A DNA stretch of 64,000 nucleotides from Mycobacterium asiaticum (GTDB lineage: Bacteria; Actinomycetota; Actinomycetes; Mycobacteriales; Mycobacteriaceae), in the NCBI RefSeq assembly GCF_001673365.1, contig NZ_LZLS01000043.1:1-64000 (forward strand), in the 5' to 3' direction. The position numbers and the translations under genes were made by a program. Of the stretch, positions 40,699 to 49,578 are shown piece by piece; within the stretch, counting starts at the first letter, position 1; each line of letters opens with the position of its first letter. The notes beneath the pieces were generated by a model. That model saw only the letters and a list, made by a program, of their open reading frames with translations, was not told where the DNA came from and searched no databases.

Positions 40699-41520
40699 AT
40701 GGGTGAGTTCGACAACACCGTCGCCGTCATCACTGGCGCGGCCCGCGGCCAGGGCCGCAGCCACGCCGTCGCGCTCGCCGAACGCGGTGCCGACATCGTC
40801 GCGGTCGATATCTGCGCCGATATCAACGGAATTCCCTATGCGCTGGGTACCGAGGCCGATCTGGACAAGACGGTCCGGCTGGTGGAAGCCGCCGGCCGCA
40901 GGGTGGTTCCCGTCGTCGCCGATGTGCGCGACCTAGCGCAGTTGGAGACGGGCGTGCAGGCCGGCATCGACGAGCTGGGCGATATCGACATCGTCATCGC
41001 CAATGCGGGCGTGGTGGCAATGGGTGATGACGAATCCCATTCGGAACCGGTGTTCAACGCGATCGTCGACACCAACCTCAACGGTGTGTGGCACACCCTG
41101 CTTGCCACGGTTCCCTCGATCATCCGCAAGGGTCGCGGAGGTTCGGTGGTGCTGGTCAGTTCGTCGCAGGGCCTTACCGGCCGCGGCGGAGACGGCAGCG
41201 CCGCCATGTTCGCCTATGCCGCGTCCAAGCACGGTGTGGTGGGGCTGATGCGCTCGGCGGCGAACGCCTACGCACCCCACAAAATCCGGGTCAACTCCAT
41301 CCACCCCGGCGGGGTCGCTACGCCGATGATCATCAACGACTTCGTGATTAACCGTATGACGGAAAAGCCGAACCGCGCCGTCAGTCAGACTTTGCTACCG
41401 GGCGTGCCGTTGGTCGAAGCCCAAGACGTCACGGACGCCGTGTTATGGCTGGTGGGACCGGGGTCTCGATATGTGACCGGGGTGTCGATCCCGGTCGATG
41501 CCGGCCACGTCGCGATGTGA
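40699..41520 (+). CDS. Mycofactocin-coupled SDR-family oxidoreductase
   Basis: The 273-residue SDR has TGAARGQGRSHA, the NAG motif, catalytic Ser in VLVSSSQG and YAASK. It also has the insert DICADINGIPYALGTEADLDKT, which marks the actinobacterial family that uses non-exchangeable NAD with the peptide cofactor mycofactocin as electron acceptor. Such enzymes oxidise secondary alcohols such as carveol. The ATG at 40699 (MGEFDNTVAVITG) matches homologues better than the upstream GTG at 40666. Confidence 0.85.
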   Translation: MGEFDNTVAVITGAARGQGRSHAVALAERGADIVAVDICADINGIPYALGTEADLDKTVRLVEAAGRRVVPVVADVRDLAQLETGVQAGIDELGDIDIVIANAGVVAMGDDESHSEPVFNAIVDTNLNGVWHTLLATVPSIIRKGRGGSVVLVSSSQGLTGRGGDGSAAMFAYAASKHGVVGLMRSAANAYAPHKIRVNSIHPGGVATPMIINDFVINRMTEKPNRAVSQTLLPGVPLVEAQDVTDAVLWLVGPGSRYVTGVSIPVDAGHVAM

Positions 41521-41541
41521 CCGCCGAATCAGGGCCCGGCG

Positions 41542-41736
41542 TCAGCCGCGGGTGACCTTGCCGGCCTTGATGCACGACGTGCAGACGTTCATCCGCTTCT
41601 TGTTGCCACCGGGACGGGTCACGGCGTGCACGGTCTGAACGTTGGGGTTCCACCGGCGGCTGGTGCGGCGGTGGGAGTGCGACACCGACTTACCGAAGCC
41701 GGGGCCTTTCCCGCAGATATCGCACACAGCGGCCAT
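41542..41736 (-). CDS. rpmB: 50S ribosomal protein L28 (zinc-binding type)
   Basis: The 64-residue protein carries two CXXC pairs (C5/C8 and C52/C55), so it is the zinc-containing C+ form of L28. It is divergent from the DAK2/FakA gene, an association conserved across bacteria. Confidence 0.95.
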   Translation of the reverse strand: MAAVCDICGKGPGFGKSVSHSHRRTSRRWNPNVQTVHAVTRPGGNKKRMNVCTSCIKAGKVTRG

Positions 41737-41849
41737 GGTTCAAACTCCTCAAGTCTGTTGCTGGGGGTCGGCGACTCCGGTTGCCGGGTCGGCCGAACTG
41801 AGCCGGAATAGCCAGGTTAGCCCAGGGGTGTCCCAGGATACCGACTCCG

Positions 41850-41887
41850 GTCGATAACCACCAAAACGGTCGACAACCACCAAAACG
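41850..41887. repeat. 19-bp tandem repeat upstream of rpmB
   Basis: GTCGATAACCACCAAAACG (41850-41868) is followed at once by GTCGACAACCACCAAAACG (41869-41887), differing in one base. It lies in the 262-bp divergent region between rpmB and the DAK2/FakA gene. No other feature is recognised in 41737-41980. Confidence 0.9.
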
Positions 41888-41998
41888 GGCGCCGCTGTTG
41901 TCGGCCGCGCTGGCTAGGCTCTGGACTGACACCGGCGCGGACCGAGACGAGGTTACGCTGGCGCGCTGGGGCCTGCGTGAATAGAAGGTGGGGTCAGG

Positions 41999-43648
41999 TT
42001 GGGCACGTCGGATCGTCTGCTGGACGGCTTGGCCCTTCGCGACTGGGCGCATGCCGTGGTGAGCGACCTGATCACCCACATCGACGAGATCAACCGGCTC
42101 AACGTGTTCCCGGTCGCCGATTCCGACACGGGCGCAAACATGCTGTTCACCATGCGTTCGGCACTGGCCCAAGCCGAGTCGGAGGATGATGCCGATGTCG
42201 CTAAGGTCGCCGCCGCGCTGGCGACCGGCGCCGTCAACGGGGCCCGCGGCAATTCCGGCGTGATCTTGTCCCAGATTCTGCTGGGTGTCGCCGAGGTGGC
42301 GGCCGAGGCTGCCGCCAAGTCGGCCGCAAAGGCGCTGGACGCGACGATCCTCGGGACGGCGCTGTGGCGAGGAGTCGAACTGGTTCTTGCCTCGATGGGC
42401 GGCGAGGAGGTACCCGGGACCATCGTCTCGGTGCTGCGGGCGGCCGCTGCTGCCGTCGAGCAGTCGGCGGCGGCGGGGGAGACGATCGGGCGGGCCGTCA
42501 TCGACGCCGGTGACGCGGCCGTGGTCGCGCTGGAAAAGACCACCGAGCAGCTCGACGTGCTCGCCGACGCCGGGGTGGTAGACGCCGGGGGGCGGGGCCT
42601 GCTGGTCATGCTCGACTCGTTGCGTTCGATCATCACCGGAAGCGCGCCGGCGCGCCCGGTTTACGAGCCCGCGCCGCGCTCGCTGCCCGGCCCGACGTCG
42701 GAAGACGCCCGCCGCCCGGCTCCGCAATTCGAGGTGATGTACCGCCTGAGCGGGTGCGAAACCGAGGCCGTCGACACGTTGCGCGACCGGCTCGGGGAAC
42801 TCGGCGACTCGGTGGCGATCGCCGCGGCGGGGTCGGAGAGCTACTCGGTGCATGTGCACGCCGACGACGCCGGCGCCGCGGTCGAAGCGGGGTTGGCAGC
42901 CGGCCACCTCAGCCGGATCGTGATCTCCGCGCTCAGTTCCGGTGCCAGCGGGCTGCCAGCTGGCAGCTGGACTCGCGAACGCGCGGTGCTGGCCGTTGTG
43001 GATGGTCAGGGGGCGAACGAGTTGTTCGCCGGCGAGGGAGCAAGTGTGCTGCGGCCGGATCCCGACGCCGACATCAACGCCCATCAGCTGGTCCGCGCCG
43101 TGGTCGACACGGGAGCCGCGCAGGTGATGGTGCTGCCCAACGGATATGTGGCCGCCGAGGAGCTGGTGGCGGGTTGCACCGCCGCGATCGGCTGGGGCGT
43201 GGATGTGGTGCCGGTGCCGACCGGGTCGATGGTGCAGGGGCTGGCCGCGCTGGCCGTGCACGACGCCGGTCGCCAAGCCGTCGACGACGGCTACACCATG
43301 GCCCGCGCCGCCGGCGCCACCCGGCACGGATCGGTCCGCATTGCCACCGAGAACGCGTTGACGTGGGCGGGTCCCTGTAAACCGGGCGACGGCCTGGGCA
43401 TCGCCGGCGACGAGGTGCTGATCGTCGGTGCGGACGTCGCCGCGGCGGCGATCGGCCTGCTCGACCTGCTCATGGCCTCGGGTGGCGACTTGGTGACCGT
43501 GCTGCTGGGCGCCGAACTCGGCAGCGGCGATGCCGATTCGATCGCAGATGTGCTGGAACGGCATATGCATGACCGCCACCCCGGCACCGAGCTGATGATC
43601 TATCCCACCGGCCACCGCGGCGACGTGCTGCTGATCGGGGTCGAGTAG
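41999..43648 (+). CDS. DAK2-domain protein, FakA-like (fatty acid kinase catalytic subunit type)
   Basis: The 549-residue protein has an N-terminal DhaL/DAK2 kinase domain with the Mg-binding aspartates in NVFPVADSDTGANM (D41, D43) and GARGNSGVILSQIL, then a FakA-type central and C-terminal region. FakA phosphorylates fatty acids bound to FakB/DegV proteins; that activity is inferred. In M. tuberculosis the corresponding sequence is annotated as two genes (Rv2975c and Rv2974c); here one uninterrupted frame is present. The TTG start follows GAAGGTGGGG. Its stop overlaps the recG start by 1 nt. Confidence 0.88.
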   Translation: MGTSDRLLDGLALRDWAHAVVSDLITHIDEINRLNVFPVADSDTGANMLFTMRSALAQAESEDDADVAKVAAALATGAVNGARGNSGVILSQILLGVAEVAAEAAAKSAAKALDATILGTALWRGVELVLASMGGEEVPGTIVSVLRAAAAAVEQSAAAGETIGRAVIDAGDAAVVALEKTTEQLDVLADAGVVDAGGRGLLVMLDSLRSIITGSAPARPVYEPAPRSLPGPTSEDARRPAPQFEVMYRLSGCETEAVDTLRDRLGELGDSVAIAAAGSESYSVHVHADDAGAAVEAGLAAGHLSRIVISALSSGASGLPAGSWTRERAVLAVVDGQGANELFAGEGASVLRPDPDADINAHQLVRAVVDTGAAQVMVLPNGYVAAEELVAGCTAAIGWGVDVVPVPTGSMVQGLAALAVHDAGRQAVDDGYTMARAAGATRHGSVRIATENALTWAGPCKPGDGLGIAGDEVLIVGADVAAAAIGLLDLLMASGGDLVTVLLGAELGSGDADSIADVLERHMHDRHPGTELMIYPTGHRGDVLLIGVE

Positions 43649-45864
43649 TGGCGTCGCTGAGCGATCGGCTCGCTTACCTGCTGACCGACAAGTCCATCGG
43701 GCTACTCGACGAGGTATTCGGTATTCAGACCGTCGGCGATCTGCTGCGGCACTACCCGCGCAGCTACATCAAGAACCGCGAGACGCCGGGCGTCGACGAC
43801 GAGCGGCCCGAGGCCGGCGAGCACATCACCATCGTGGACGTCATCAGCCGTGCGGAATCCTTTCCGATGAAGAAGACGCCGTCGCGCAAGTGCCTACGCA
43901 TCACGGTCGGCACCGGCCGGGGCAGCGTCACCGCAACCTTTTTCAACGCGAACTACATCAACAAGGTCCTTATCAAGGGCGCGAAGGTGATGTTGTCCGG
44001 GGAAGTCGGTTACTACAAGGGGGCCATGCAGCTCACTCACCCGGCATTTCTCGTATTCGACTCGCCGGACGGGAAAAATCACGGCGCCAAGTCGCTGCGA
44101 AGCATCGCCGATGCTTCGCGGGAGGCTCGCGGCGAAGTGGTGATGGACGAGTTCGAGCGTCCGTACTACCCGATCTATCCCGCCAGCGCGAAGCTGCAGA
44201 GCTGGGACATCTTCCGCTGCGTACGGCAGGTCCTGGAAGTTCTCGATCCGGTGCCCGACCCACTACCGGCGGCCCTGCGCAGCAAGTACCGCCTGATCTC
44301 CGAAGACGAAGCCCTACGCGCCGTCCACCTTGCCGAGGAAGAGTCGCTGCACGAGCGGGCCCGCCGGCGGCTGACTTTCGACGAAGCCATCGGACTGCAG
44401 TGGGCGCTGGCGGGCCGCCGGCACGGTGAGCTGTCGCAGTCCGGGCCGGCGGCGGCCCCACGGTCCGACGGCCTGGTGGCCGAGCTGTTGGGGCGCTTGC
44501 CATTCGAGCTGACGGCGGGTCAGCGCGAGGTGCTGGCCGTGTTGTCCGACGATTTGGCGACGACCCGCCCGATGAACCGTCTGTTGCAAGGCGAAGTGGG
44601 GTCCGGCAAGACGATCCTGGCGGTGCTCGCGATGCTGCAGATGGTCGACGCGGGTTATCAGTGCGCACTGCTTGCGCCGACGGAAGTGCTTGCCGCGCAA
44701 CATCTTCTGTCGACCACCACGGTGCTGGGTCCGCTGGCGGCGGGCGGTCAGCTGGGTGGGGCGGATAACGCCACCCGGGTGGCGCTGCTGACCGGATCGA
44801 TGACGGCCGCGCAGAAGAAGAAGGTCCGGGCCGAGATCGCCGGCGGTGAAGTCGGCATCGTCATCGGTACCCACGCGCTGCTGCAGGATGCGGTGGAGTT
44901 CCACCAGCTGGGCATGGTGGTGGTCGATGAGCAACACCGGTTCGGGGTCGAGCAGCGAGACCAGTTGCGCGCCAAAGCTCCTGCCGGAATCACCCCGCAT
45001 CTGCTGGTGATGACGGCCACGCCGATCCCGCGCACCGTCGCGTTGACCTACTACGGCGACCTGGAGACCTCCACGCTGCGCGAACTACCGCGGGGTCGGC
45101 AGCCGATCACCAGCAGCGTGATCTTCGTCAACCAGAAACGGGAGTGGTTCGATCGCGCTTGGCAGCGCATCCGGGAGGAGGTGGCGGCCGGGCGGCAGGC
45201 CTACGTGGTGACCCCGCGCATCGACGAATCCGAAGCCGACGACAAGCAGGACGGACCTCGACCGTCGGCGACCGCCGAAACCACCTTCACCCGGCTGCGA
45301 TCGGCCGAGTTGTCCGGATTGCGGCTGGGCCTGATGCACGGACGGTTGCCGGCCGACGAGAAGGAAGACGCGATGGCGTTGTTCCGGGCCGGCCAAATCG
45401 ATGTGCTGGTGTGTACCACGGTGATAGAGGTTGGTGTGGACGTCCCGAACGCCACCGTGATGCTGGTCCTGGACGCCGACAGGTTCGGCATCAGCCAACT
45501 GCACCAGCTGCGCGGCCGGGTCGGTCGTGGCCGGCATCCCAGCGTGTGCCTGCTCGTGAGCTGGACATCGGAGGGGTCGTCGGCCGGCAAGCGGTTGAAG
45601 GCGGTCGCCGCGACGATGGACGGATTCGCGCTAGCCGACCTGGACTTGAAGGAACGCAAGGAGGGAGATGTGCTGGGCCGCAACCAATCCGGCCGCGCAA
45701 TCACCTTGCGACTGCTTTCGCTGTCCGACCATTTGGAGTTCATCGAGGCAGCTCGGGACTACTGTGTCGCTGCCTACGCGGCCAACCCCGCCGACCCGGA
45801 ATTAGGTTTGATGGCAGCACCTTTCACCAACACCGACCGTATCGAGTACCTGGACAAGTCATGA
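43648..45864 (+). CDS. recG: ATP-dependent DNA helicase RecG
   Basis: RecG reverses stalled replication forks and processes Holliday junctions and R-loops. The 738 residues show the N-terminal wedge (OB) domain and the superfamily 2 helicase motifs: GEVGSGKTIL (Walker A), VVDEQHRFGV (Walker B), MTATPIPRT, and HQLRGRVGRGRH (motif VI). The GTG overlaps the stop of the FakA-like gene, and the stop overlaps the next gene (ATGA). Confidence 0.97.
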   Translation: MASLSDRLAYLLTDKSIGLLDEVFGIQTVGDLLRHYPRSYIKNRETPGVDDERPEAGEHITIVDVISRAESFPMKKTPSRKCLRITVGTGRGSVTATFFNANYINKVLIKGAKVMLSGEVGYYKGAMQLTHPAFLVFDSPDGKNHGAKSLRSIADASREARGEVVMDEFERPYYPIYPASAKLQSWDIFRCVRQVLEVLDPVPDPLPAALRSKYRLISEDEALRAVHLAEEESLHERARRRLTFDEAIGLQWALAGRRHGELSQSGPAAAPRSDGLVAELLGRLPFELTAGQREVLAVLSDDLATTRPMNRLLQGEVGSGKTILAVLAMLQMVDAGYQCALLAPTEVLAAQHLLSTTTVLGPLAAGGQLGGADNATRVALLTGSMTAAQKKKVRAEIAGGEVGIVIGTHALLQDAVEFHQLGMVVVDEQHRFGVEQRDQLRAKAPAGITPHLLVMTATPIPRTVALTYYGDLETSTLRELPRGRQPITSSVIFVNQKREWFDRAWQRIREEVAAGRQAYVVTPRIDESEADDKQDGPRPSATAETTFTRLRSAELSGLRLGLMHGRLPADEKEDAMALFRAGQIDVLVCTTVIEVGVDVPNATVMLVLDADRFGISQLHQLRGRVGRGRHPSVCLLVSWTSEGSSAGKRLKAVAATMDGFALADLDLKERKEGDVLGRNQSGRAITLRLLSLSDHLEFIEAARDYCVAAYAANPADPELGLMAAPFTNTDRIEYLDKS

Positions 45865-46571
45865 GCAGGCGCCGGATGTTGTGGTGGTTGGCGGCGGTGG
45901 CAGCACTGGCTGTGCTCGTCGCGTATCAGACCGTGGGATCGGCCCGGCACGCCGACGAATTTGCCGCTCGCGCAGACGTTCCCACTGTGGTGCCGGGCGT
46001 CGACGTGCTGGGCGGCATCGCCGTCGTCCCGCAGCGCATCCACCGCTACGACTATCTGCGGTCTGCGTTCGGGGATGCCTGGACCGACGACAACGACGCG
46101 CCCGGCGGCCATAACGGCTGCGACACCCGCAACGACATCCTGAACCGGGATCTGGTGGACATCACCCTGGTGTTCACCAAGCGATGCCCGACCGCGGTGG
46201 CCACCGGCATTTTGCACGACCCGTACACCAACGCGGTCGTCGCTTTCCAACGCGGTGCCAAGGTGGGCGAATCGGTGCAGATCGACCACCTGGTGCCGTT
46301 GTCCTACGCCTGGGACATGGGTGCCTATGGCTGGCCCGTCGCCGAGCGGGTGCGCTTTGCCAACGATCCGGCCAACCTGCTGGCCGTGCAGGGGCAGGCC
46401 AACCAGGACAAGGGCGATTCGCCGCCGGGGCGGTGGATGCCGCCGAACGCCGCTTTCGCGTGCCAGTATGCGGTCGGGTTCATCGCCGTGTTGCGCGGCT
46501 ACTCGCTGCCGGTGGACCAGGCTTCCAGTGACGTGCTTCGCCAGGCGGCCGCCACCTGCCCGGCCGGCTAG
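45861..46571 (+). CDS. Membrane-anchored or secreted HNH-nuclease-family protein (Rv2972c-like)
   Basis: The 236-residue protein has one N-terminal hydrophobic helix (about 7-25) and an extracytoplasmic domain resembling DUF1524/HNH nucleases: QIDHLVPLSYAWDMGAYGW, then FANDPANLLAVQGQANQDKG. Cysteines (HNGCDTRND, TKRCPTA, FACQYAV, ATCPAG) suggest disulfides. A nuclease acting outside the membrane is inferred from the fold only. It overlaps recG by 4 nt and would be co-expressed with it. Confidence 0.85.
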   Translation: MSRRRMLWWLAAVAALAVLVAYQTVGSARHADEFAARADVPTVVPGVDVLGGIAVVPQRIHRYDYLRSAFGDAWTDDNDAPGGHNGCDTRNDILNRDLVDITLVFTKRCPTAVATGILHDPYTNAVVAFQRGAKVGESVQIDHLVPLSYAWDMGAYGWPVAERVRFANDPANLLAVQGQANQDKGDSPPGRWMPPNAAFACQYAVGFIAVLRGYSLPVDQASSDVLRQAAATCPAG

Positions 46572-46681
46572 CGCCGCTTCCCCCCGGCTCCCGCGCCTAG
46601 TGTGCATCCTGTGACGCGACACGCGAGCGAACGGTCGCCAGATTCACAGTCGGCGGCAAGACCGAGGGGGGCGGCAGAAAC

Positions 46682-47524
46682 TTAAGTGCCGGCGTAGGTC
46701 TCCGGATCCGGACGCAGCCGGGTGCCGTCGTTGAGCCCGTTCAGAGCCTCCATGTGCTCGGCCGCCAGTTCGAAGTCGAAGACATCCAAGTTGCCGGCGA
46801 TGTGTTCGGCGCTGGCTGAGCGGAAGACGACCGAATTGCCCAGTTGCAGGTTCCATCGCAGCAGCACCTGCGCGGCCGTCTTGCCGTACTCCCCGGCGAT
46901 GGGGTTGATCGTGGGGTGGTCATTGAGCTTGCCCAGGGCCAGCGGCGTGTAGGACTGCGTCACGACCTCGTGCTGGGCGTTGGACTTGCGCAGCTCGTCC
47001 TGGTTGAGCAGCGGATGCAGCTCGATCTGGTTGACGGCCGGGGTGACGAAAGTCAGGTCGATCGCCATCGACAGGTGCTCTTCGGTGAAGTTGGACACCC
47101 CGATAGACCGGGCATGGCCTTCGCCGCGCGACTGGATCAGTCCGCCCCACGAGTCCACGTACTTGCCGACCGACGGGGCGGGCCAGTGGATCAGGTAGAG
47201 GTCGACGTAGTCCAGACCGAGCCGTTCCAGGCTGGCCTGGCAGGCCGGCGGCGCGGTGCTGAAGCCCTGGTCGTCGGTGGCCAGCTTGGTGGTGACGAAC
47301 AGTTCGGCTCGGGGAATACCGGAGGCCGCGATCGCACGACCGACCGCCGCCTCGTTGCCGTAGGAAGCCGCGGTGTCGATGAGCCGGCAACCGAGCTCGA
47401 GCGCGGTCGACACTGCCCGTTCGGTCTCGTCCTCCGATAAGTCTGCGGTGCCAAGACCGAGCACCGGAATCGTGTTCTCGTCGTTAAGAGTTATCGAGGG
47501 AACGGCGCCCGACTCGCCAGCCAC
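46682..47524 (-). CDS. Aldo-keto reductase (Rv2971-like)
   Basis: The 280-residue AKR has the usual set: LGLGTADL, the catalytic Asp and Tyr in [17 protein letters not shown] (Lys), YLIHWPAP (His) and the NADPH site with [15 protein letters not shown]. tuberculosis Rv2971 is essential and linked to methylglyoxal-type aldehydes; the role here is inferred. It is downstream of a closely similar AKR gene with about 10 nt between. Confidence 0.93.
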   Translation of the reverse strand: MAGESGAVPSITLNDENTIPVLGLGTADLSEDETERAVSTALELGCRLIDTAASYGNEAAVGRAIAASGIPRAELFVTTKLATDDQGFSTAPPACQASLERLGLDYVDLYLIHWPAPSVGKYVDSWGGLIQSRGEGHARSIGVSNFTEEHLSMAIDLTFVTPAVNQIELHPLLNQDELRKSNAQHEVVTQSYTPLALGKLNDHPTINPIAGEYGKTAAQVLLRWNLQLGNSVVFRSASAEHIAGNLDVFDFELAAEHMEALNGLNDGTRLRPDPETYAGT

Positions 47525-47534
47525 GTGATTTCAC

Positions 47535-48377
47535 CTACCTGGTTGAAGTGAATGTTCTTGGATCAGGACCAAGCCGTGTTCCGTCGTTCAGCGAGGAAAT
47601 CGACGCCATTTGAGTGGCGCTGAGTTCGAAGTCGAACACGTCGAAGTTACTCGCAATCCGCGCGGGGTTTACCGACTTGGGAATCACGATATTACCGAGT
47701 TGGATATGCCACCTAATCAACACCTGGGCGGGTGTCCGGTCACAATCTGCGGCGACGGCCGTCACCGTCGGGTGATTGAGCAGCGATCCGCGCCCCAACG
47801 GCGACCATGCCTCGGTGGCTATGCCCAGCCGGGCGTGCACCTCTCGCAACCTGGCCTGCGACAACAGCGGATGCAATTCGATCTGGTTGACCGCGGGAAC
47901 GATTCCCGTCGCATCGATGAGCACGGATAGGTGCTCTGGTTCGAAGTTGCTGACGCCGATGGAGCGGATCCGGCCCTGGTCCCGCAGGCTGGCGAAAGCT
48001 TTGTAGGTGTCGACGTACTTGTTCAGCTGTGGCTGCGGCCAATGGATGAGGTACAAGTCCAGATAGTCCAGACCGAGCCGGCGCATGCTCGCGTCGAATG
48101 CGGTCATGGTGCGGTCATAACCCTGGTCGGGATTCGCCAATTTGGTCACAACGTAGAGTTGGTCGCGCGGCACGCCCGAATCGGCGATCGCGCGTCCGGT
48201 CTCCGGTTCGTTACGGTAGGCCGCCGCGGTGTCGATATGCCGATAACCGGCGCGCAGCGCGGCGGCTACCGCAGGCACGGTGTCCTTCGGTTCGATCTTG
48301 AAGACACCGAGCCCGACGACGGGGATCAAGTTGCCGTCGTTTAGCGTAACGAAAGTTTTTTCTAGGGAGCGGCCCAT
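47535..48377 (-). CDS. Aldo-keto reductase, paralogue of the neighbouring gene
   Basis: This 280-residue AKR has HIDTAAAYRNEPETG (Asp, Tyr), VVTKLANPDQG (Lys), YLIHWPQP (His) and VIPKSVNPARIASN (NADPH binding). The VIPKS form here is the common one; the neighbour has VVFRS instead. A tandem duplication is likely. The open frame extends upstream antisense to lipN. The ATG at 48375-48377 overlaps the ATG of divergent lipN. Confidence 0.92.
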   Translation of the reverse strand: MGRSLEKTFVTLNDGNLIPVVGLGVFKIEPKDTVPAVAAALRAGYRHIDTAAAYRNEPETGRAIADSGVPRDQLYVVTKLANPDQGYDRTMTAFDASMRRLGLDYLDLYLIHWPQPQLNKYVDTYKAFASLRDQGRIRSIGVSNFEPEHLSVLIDATGIVPAVNQIELHPLLSQARLREVHARLGIATEAWSPLGRGSLLNHPTVTAVAADCDRTPAQVLIRWHIQLGNIVIPKSVNPARIASNFDVFDFELSATQMASISSLNDGTRLGPDPRTFTSTR

Positions 48378-49500
48378 GACCAGAAGTCTGCCAGGTGCGC
48401 CAGACCTCCATCTGGGAGCGACGCGTCCACCGATCGGGTTGTTGTCCCGAGCGCAGAACACCGTGACCAGCGTTGGCGTCAAAGTCATTCCGTGGATTCC
48501 CGGCGCGGCCAAGCGGCTGCTCACCCGCGGGCGTTCGGTGGTTATCGACGGCAACACGCTCGACCCGACGTTGCAGCTGATGCTGACCGGCATGCGTGCC
48601 GTCGGCATCGACGGCCTGGTGATCAACGATGGCGACGGTCCCGGCCCGTCCCGCGCGCTGATGCACCAGAACATGGTGGAGCTGCCCGGTCCGCAGATTC
48701 ACGTCGAGGTGAACGAGCTCACGCTGCCCGGCCCAGCCGGTGATATCGCGGCGCGGCACTACCGCCCGCCGGGCGAGGACCCCACACCGCTGTTGGTGTT
48801 CTACCACGGCGGCGGTTGGGCGATCGGCGACCTGGACACCCACGACGCGCTGTGCCGGCTGACCTGCCGCGACGCCGGTATCCACGTGCTGTCCATCGAC
48901 TACCGGCTGGCCCCGGAACACCCGGCGCCGGCAGCCCTCGACGACGCGTACGCCGCGTTCGAATGGGCCTGCGAGCACGCCGCGGAACTGGGCGCGACGC
49001 CCGGACGGGTCGCGGTCGGCGGGGACAGCGCGGGCGGCAACCTCGCGGCCGTCGTTAGCCAACTGGCCCGGGACAGCGGAGGCCCGATCCCGGTGCTGCA
49101 GTGGCTGATCTATCCGCGCACCGACTTCACCGCGCAGAACCGATCGCTGAGCCTGTTCGCTCGGGGCTTCCTGCTGACCAAGCGCGACATGGACTGGTTC
49201 GAGACGCAGTACCTGCGCGGTTCCGGGATCGACCCGGCGGATCCCCGCGTGTCGCCGGCGCTGGCCGAGTCGCTGGAAGGGTTGCCGCCGGCGCTGATAG
49301 CGGTCGCCGGGTTCGATCCGCTGCGCGACGAGGGTGAGGATTATGCGACGGCGCTGCGCGCGGCGGGGATCGACGTAGACCTGCGCTACCTGGGTTCGCT
49401 GACGCACGGCTTCGCGAATTTGTTCCAGCTCGGCGGCGACAGCGCCGCGGCAACGACCGAGCTGATTTCGGCGCTGCGTGCCCACCTGAGCCGGTGCTGA
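48376..49500 (+). CDS. lipN: Hormone-sensitive-lipase-family esterase LipN
   Basis: The 374-residue alpha/beta hydrolase has the HSL oxyanion motif YHGGGW, the nucleophile in VGGDSAGGNL, Asp in GFDPLRDEG and His in SLTHGF. It closely follows M. tuberculosis LipN (Rv2970c), which cleaves short-chain esters. The ATG at 48376 (MTRSLPGAPDLHLG) matches the homologue's start. The upstream extension of the frame to 48280 is spurious. Confidence 0.94.
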   Translation: MTRSLPGAPDLHLGATRPPIGLLSRAQNTVTSVGVKVIPWIPGAAKRLLTRGRSVVIDGNTLDPTLQLMLTGMRAVGIDGLVINDGDGPGPSRALMHQNMVELPGPQIHVEVNELTLPGPAGDIAARHYRPPGEDPTPLLVFYHGGGWAIGDLDTHDALCRLTCRDAGIHVLSIDYRLAPEHPAPAALDDAYAAFEWACEHAAELGATPGRVAVGGDSAGGNLAAVVSQLARDSGGPIPVLQWLIYPRTDFTAQNRSLSLFARGFLLTKRDMDWFETQYLRGSGIDPADPRVSPALAESLEGLPPALIAVAGFDPLRDEGEDYATALRAAGIDVDLRYLGSLTHGFANLFQLGGDSAAATTELISALRAHLSRC

Positions 49501-49578
49501 CCTGCTGCGGTGAGGTCGTCGGTACTCTAGAGGCGCCCGACTGCGGGTCAAGCCAACACACGTGAGGATCAGCGAACA

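Noticed and set aside
41850..41887. Zur operator controlling zinc-type L28
   Set aside because: The repeat lacks the A/T-rich inverted symmetry of known mycobacterial Zur boxes; it is a direct repeat.
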